64,000 nt of DNA from Inquilinus limosus DSM 16000 (lineage in GTDB: Bacteria; Pseudomonadota; Alphaproteobacteria; DSM-16000; Inquilinaceae): positions 124,001-188,000 of the forward strand of contig NZ_AUHM01000005.1 of assembly GCF_000423185.1 (NCBI RefSeq). The letters are read 5' to 3'. Positions 60,843 through 64,000 of the stretch are shown here, one piece after another. The notes under the pieces are model-generated. The model worked only from the letters and a program-made list of their open reading frames with translations. It ran no database searches and was not told the origin of the DNA. Made by a program: the position numbers and the translations under genes. Numbering within the stretch: position 1 is the first letter of the stretch; the number at the start of each line of letters is the position of its first letter.

Positions 60843-61634
60843 TCACATCGTCGCCGGCACCGGCCAGGCGCCGGTGAACACGGCGCCGTCCGAATCCTTG
60901 GCGGTCGCGCTCAGCCGCCCGGCCTCCGCCGGGGTGAAGCTGAACTCCACCATCGGGTTCTCGCTCAGCGAGATGTTGCCCTCGACCCGCAGCAGCTCGG
61001 CGCCGTCGTAGCTGACCTCGACGGTCTCGATGAAGCGCGCCGGGACATAGGTGCGCTTGATCTGGTCCATCTGCATGCCGGAATAGTTCGGGTGCCGGAT
61101 CAGCAGCTCGACCCGGCTCGGCTGGCCGATCAGCGCCGCGTCCAGGTTCTTGGTCCGCATCTCGCCGAGATGGGCCATGGCCTCGTCCGGCGTCTTCATC
61201 GCGGGGGCGGAGCAGCCGCCGGCCGCCTTGACGAAGGCGGCGGCCATGAACAGCGACCCGTCCGCGGTCTCGGCCACGGCGTGGATGTTGGTGTACTCGT
61301 TCACCCGCACCCGAGTGCCGATGGTCGGGTCGGTGATGCCGTCGCCCAGCCGGAACACTGCCGCGACCGGCGCCGGGTTCTTGTCGACCACCAGGGTGAC
61401 GGCGCGGATCCGCCCGGCCGGCATGTGCTCGCGGTCGAATCGGACGGTCACCGGCACCACCGCTGCGTCATAGGCGCGCTGCGGCGCCTCCACCCGCATG
61501 AAGGCGCTGCCGTCGGCGACCGGCTTGTCGCCGAAGATCGCGGTCTGCAGCTCGGGCCAGGGATCGTCGGCCCGGGCGGGGCCGGCCAGGGCCAGCAGGG
61601 TGACCAGGATCAGGGTCGCGGCGTGCTTCGGCAT
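60843..61634 (-). CDS. Quinoprotein dehydrogenase-associated SoxYZ-like carrier
   Basis: A 263-residue exported protein (signal ATLILVTLLALAGPARA). The N-terminal SoxY-like half ends with FVKAAGGCSAPAMKTPDEAM, where the GGCS Cys corresponds to the SoxY carrier cysteine region. The C-terminal half is SoxZ-like (RVELLIRHPNYSGMQMDQIK, NPMVEFSFTPAEAGRLSATA). In sulfur oxidation SoxY and SoxZ are separate; this fused form is known as a companion of quinoprotein dehydrogenases with unknown cargo. It is followed upstream (25-bp gap) by the metallohydrolase gene on the same strand, its usual partner. Confidence 0.88.
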   Translation of the reverse strand: MPKHAATLILVTLLALAGPARADDPWPELQTAIFGDKPVADGSAFMRVEAPQRAYDAAVVPVTVRFDREHMPAGRIRAVTLVVDKNPAPVAAVFRLGDGITDPTIGTRVRVNEYTNIHAVAETADGSLFMAAAFVKAAGGCSAPAMKTPDEAMAHLGEMRTKNLDAALIGQPSRVELLIRHPNYSGMQMDQIKRTYVPARFIETVEVSYDGAELLRVEGNISLSENPMVEFSFTPAEAGRLSATAKDSDGAVFTGAWPVPATM

Positions 61635-61659
61635 CGTGTCCTCCCCCTTCGTCCTTCGG

Positions 61660-62637
61660 CTACTCCCATTCCAGCTCGGTGTAGGCCGTGGCGACGTTGC
61701 GGTCGTTGTAGTCGTCGAACAGCAGCCAGCGGCCGCGCTCGGACCGGCCGACCGTGGCCACCGCCTGGTCGAGGCTGCGCCCGGCGGCGAGGGCCGCGCG
61801 GGTCTCGGTCAGGATCAGGCGAAGATAGCGCTCCTCGTCGTCCAGCGCATCCGGCCAGGGGGTGGAGGCCGGGCCGTGGCCCGGCACCACCCGCCGGATC
61901 CCGGCCTCGCGCCGCAGCCCGGCGATGGCATCCAGCCAGCCGCGCAGCGACCCGTCGATCGCCGGCACCCGCTCCAGGAACACCAGGTCGCCCGCGAACA
62001 GCGTGCCGGTCGCGGTGTCCAGTACGGTCAGGTCGGCATCGGTGTGCGCCGGCGGCCAGGCTCTCAGCTCCAGCGTCCGGCCGCCGAGGTCGAGCGACAG
62101 CCGGTCGCGCACCAAGTGGGTCGGCGGCACGATCGCGGTGCCGGCGGCGGCGTCGCCCAGTGCCTGCCGCAGCCCGTCGAGATAGGTGTCGGCCCGGGCG
62201 TCGAGGCCGCGCGGCAGATTGGCGTGGCCGACGATGGTGGTGAAAGGCCCGGCGAAGGCGGCGTTGCCCAGCGCGTGGTCGGGGTGGAAATGGGTGTTGA
62301 TCACCCAGCGGACGGGCAGGGTGGTCCGATGCCACACCGACGCCAGCAGCCGTCGTCCCTCGGCGGCGCTGCCGCCGGTGTCGATCACCGCCGCCGCCTC
62401 GCCGCCGATGACGAAGCCGAGATTGGCGATCCCGCCGAGATTCGCCGCCGTCGCCTCCTCATGCACGCCGCGGAACACGAAGACGCCGGGCGCGACCTCC
62501 GCCACCGGCAACGGCGGCTCGGTCGGCGGGGCGGCCGCGCCGCCCACGAGGCCCAGCGCCAGGGCGCCGCCGATCGCGCGCCGGCGGCTCAGCGCCGCCG
62601 GCCGGTGCGGATCTGCCTTGCGGTCCGATGACGGCAC
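61660..62637 (-). CDS. Quinoprotein relay-type metallo-beta-lactamase hydrolase
   Basis: A 325-residue exported metallohydrolase. Start GTG 62637 has GGGAG 7 nt upstream and gives the signal SRRRAIGGALALGLVGGAAA (twin-arginine-like); the longer frame is rejected. The zinc motif is INTHFHPDHALGN (His116, His118, Asp120, His121); further ligands lie in AWPPAHTDADLTVLD, TLFAGDLVFLERVP and VPGHGPAS. It belongs to the SoxH-related group found with SoxYZ-like carriers beside PQQ dehydrogenases; by analogy it may release a group from the carrier cysteine. Biochemical function not established. Confidence 0.88.
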   Translation of the reverse strand: MPSSDRKADPHRPAALSRRRAIGGALALGLVGGAAAPPTEPPLPVAEVAPGVFVFRGVHEEATAANLGGIANLGFVIGGEAAAVIDTGGSAAEGRRLLASVWHRTTLPVRWVINTHFHPDHALGNAAFAGPFTTIVGHANLPRGLDARADTYLDGLRQALGDAAAGTAIVPPTHLVRDRLSLDLGGRTLELRAWPPAHTDADLTVLDTATGTLFAGDLVFLERVPAIDGSLRGWLDAIAGLRREAGIRRVVPGHGPASTPWPDALDDEERYLRLILTETRAALAAGRSLDQAVATVGRSERGRWLLFDDYNDRNVATAYTELEWE

Positions 62638-62862
62638 GCGAATTCTCCCGCAGGACCAGGAATCATCAGGCCGTGCTTTTGCCCCGCGGCTGAATTGGAC
62701 TTTGGTCTCAGTTGCTTCTTCTCGCCTTGTCGGGGCCGGGGGCGGTTCATACAGTCGGGGCCAATCCCCGCCGTCGAGCGGGCAGGCACGGCAGGGCCTC
62801 GGGCCCGCGCCGATGCCGAAGCGGAACGCCGGCCCGTCCGGCCCAGCAGGAGGACGTCCGAG

Positions 62863-63237
62863 ATGCGAAGCATTGCACTCATCGCCGCGGCTGCCGCCGC
62901 GCTCGCGCTGCCGATGGCGGCCCAGGCCCAGGACGCGGCCAAGGGCAAGCAGGTCTTCGCCAAATGCCAGGCCTGCCATTCGATGGACGCCGGCACCAAC
63001 AAGCTCGGCCCGTCACTGCATGGCGTGATCGGCCGCACCTCCGGCGCGATCGACGGCTTCAAATATTCGGATGCGATGAAGAACGCGCATCTGACCTGGG
63101 ACGAGGCGACGCTCGACAAGTATCTCGCCAATCCCAAGACCCTGGTGCCCGGCACCAAGATGGTCTTCCCCGGCCTGCCGAAGGAGGAGGACCGGAAGGA
63201 CGTGATCGCCTATCTGAAGGACGCGGGGGCGAGCTGA
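62863..63237 (+). CDS. Class I cytochrome c
   Basis: A 124-residue exported cytochrome with signal SIALIAAAAAALALPMAAQA. The heme site is CQACH in VFAKCQACHSMDAGTNKLGP, and the distal Met is in PGTKMVFPGLPKEEDRKDVI, the mitochondrial-type c fold (LYLENPKKYIPGTKM-like: YLANPKTLVPGTKM). ATG 62863 follows AGGAGG by 9 nt; the in-frame upstream part is not coding. It is divergent from the metallohydrolase gene and may carry electrons from the quinoproteins to the oxidase. Confidence 0.93.
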   Translation: MRSIALIAAAAAALALPMAAQAQDAAKGKQVFAKCQACHSMDAGTNKLGPSLHGVIGRTSGAIDGFKYSDAMKNAHLTWDEATLDKYLANPKTLVPGTKMVFPGLPKEEDRKDVIAYLKDAGAS

Positions 63238-63251
63238 CGATGGGCTCGGAG

Positions 63252-63386
63252 GGCCCCCTCACCCTCCTACGCGCTTCGCGCGCGGGCCCCTCCCTCTCCC
63301 CGAGGAGAGGGGAATGCGGGCGGCGCGCCTCACACCTCTCCTTGGGGAGAGGTCGAAATCGCGCAGCGATTTCGGGTGAGAGGGCG
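63252..63386. repeat. Palindromic repeat, family D, copy 2
   Basis: Inverted-orientation relative of 26241-26372: CCCCCTCACCCTCC, CCTCTCCTTGGGGAGAGG, AAATCGCGCAGCGATTT and GGGTGAGAGGG. It ends about 20 bp before the signal-peptide coding part of the next gene, directly over the place where that gene's ribosome site or start would be expected. Confidence 0.8.
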
Positions 63387-63404
63387 GCGCAGGCCCTTCA
63401 GCTT

Positions 63405-64000
63405 CTGAGACGCCTCTTCGCAGCGCTCGGCCTCGCCGCGGCGGTGCTGGCCCTTCCCGCCGCGGCCCAGCAGCAGGCGCCGAAGCTGTCGGTCACCATC
63501 GGCTGGCTCAGCGAGGCGATCCCGGAGCCGGAGCCGTTGTCGCTGGTCGAGCCGGTGGCCAAGGACAAGGGGCTGGCCGGCGCCAAGCTCGCCATCACCG
63601 ACAACCAGACCACCGGCCGCTTCCTCGGCCAGGACTACACGCTGGACGAGACCGTGGTCCCGGCGGGCGGCGACCTGGCCGGCGCCGCGGCCGCGATCGC
63701 CGGCAAGGGCATCCGGCTGGTCGTCGCCGACCTGGCGGCCGACCGGCTGCTGCAGCTCGCCGACCTGCCGGAGATGAAGGATGCGGTGATCCTCGACGCC
63801 CGCGCCCAGGACGACCGGCTGCGCGTCGCCGACTGCCGCGCCAACGTCTTCCACACCATCCCCAGCCGGGCGATGAAGGCCGACGCCCTGGCGCAGTACC
63901 TGGCGTTCAAGCGCTGGACCCGCTGGGTGCTGGTCTCCGGCACGAAGGACGAGGACAAGGCCTTCGCCGACGCCGTCCGCCGCGCCGCCAAGCGCTACGG
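63405..64000 (+). CDS. PQQ-system ABC transporter substrate-binding protein (3' partial, start uncertain)
   Basis: Frame 63405-64000 is open to the window end. It encodes a signal (RRLFAALGLAAAVLALPAAA, residues 2-21 from CTG 63405) and a periplasmic binding-protein fold: KLSVTIGWLSEAIPEPEPLS, LAITDNQTTGRFLGQDYTLD, then IRLVVADLAADRLLQLADLP. This wording fits the binding protein of the PQQ-dependent alcohol dehydrogenase ABC system. No ATG or GTG exists in frame near the signal; the candidates are CTG 63405, at the natural place, or TTG 63342, inside a palindromic repeat. Either a rare start is used or the repeat has damaged the 5' end. Confidence 0.8.
   Translation, partial: MRRLFAALGLAAAVLALPAAAQQQAPKLSVTIGWLSEAIPEPEPLSLVEPVAKDKGLAGAKLAITDNQTTGRFLGQDYTLDETVVPAGGDLAGAAAAIAGKGIRLVVADLAADRLLQLADLPEMKDAVILDARAQDDRLRVADCRANVFHTIPSRAMKADALAQYLAFKRWTRWVLVSGTKDEDKAFADAVRRAAKRY

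Overview
The window is GC-rich chromosomal DNA (roughly 70% G+C by eye) from an alphaproteobacterium. Gene content and protein style suggest the Rhodospirillales, perhaps an Inquilinus- or Azospirillum-like soil or root bacterium. That placement is an inference from protein style and repeat style only, because the window holds no rRNA. Genes are tightly packed in long operons with many ATGA/GTGA overlaps. I see no phage, CRISPR array or intact insertion sequence, but small palindromic repeats are numerous.

Layout. (1) 1-2218: the end of a dipeptide/oligopeptide ABC operon (permease, two ATPases). (2) 2385-13730: a complete selenocysteine island. One minus-strand operon reads fdoG (in-frame UGA, SECIS hairpin) - fdoH - fdoI - fdhE - selA - Sel1-repeat gene - selB - selC, with selD divergent from it. 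The tRNA-Sec gene lies inside the 3' end of the selB reading frame. (3) 13741-27362: a lipase-like gene, then a plus-strand peptide-scavenging operon (S9 peptidase, AbgB-like amidohydrolase, second Dpp-type ABC transporter, beta-lactamase-fold hydrolase, MmgE/PrpD protein) and a convergent LysR regulator. (4) 27713-36033: a hypothetical protein, a GH63-like glycosidase and a PotDBCA-type transporter with an isochorismatase-like hydrolase, behind a promoter with an 18-bp operator-like palindrome. (5) 36330-44931: a low-GC orphan small gene, a sugar ABC operon without an ATPase, a divergent LacI regulator with a perfect inverted-repeat operator candidate, and three NAD(P)-dependent dehydrogenases. 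(6) 45049-49741: a LuxR-type response regulator, a multi-PAS hybrid histidine kinase and a FIST-domain (NosP-like) sensor, a set known beside PQQ alcohol dehydrogenase loci in pseudomonads. (7) 50109-64000: a C1/quinoprotein region with glutathione-dependent formaldehyde dehydrogenase, S-formylglutathione hydrolase, an ABC importer, a ParD gene with a frameshifted ParE, XoxF/XoxG/XoxJ, and a satellite set of secreted or periplasmic factors (Cys/Trp-motif rhodanese-like protein, SoxYZ-like carrier, metallo-beta-lactamase hydrolase, cytochrome c, periplasmic binding protein, two small unknowns).

Together regions 2, 6 and 7 encode a route from methanol to CO2. A lanthanide-type XoxF (Asp-Tyr-Asp signature) oxidises methanol in the periplasm. 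FrmA and FghA convert formaldehyde to formate through glutathione adducts. The selenocysteine formate dehydrogenase then oxidises formate and feeds electrons to the quinone pool. The FIST/kinase/regulator trio is the likeliest local control circuit.

Most notable for follow-up: selC embedded in selB, the Sel1-repeat gene translationally coupled to selA and selB, the uncharacterised quinoprotein accessory set, the broken ParE, and the families of composite palindromic repeats, one of which abuts and may have disturbed the start of the last gene.
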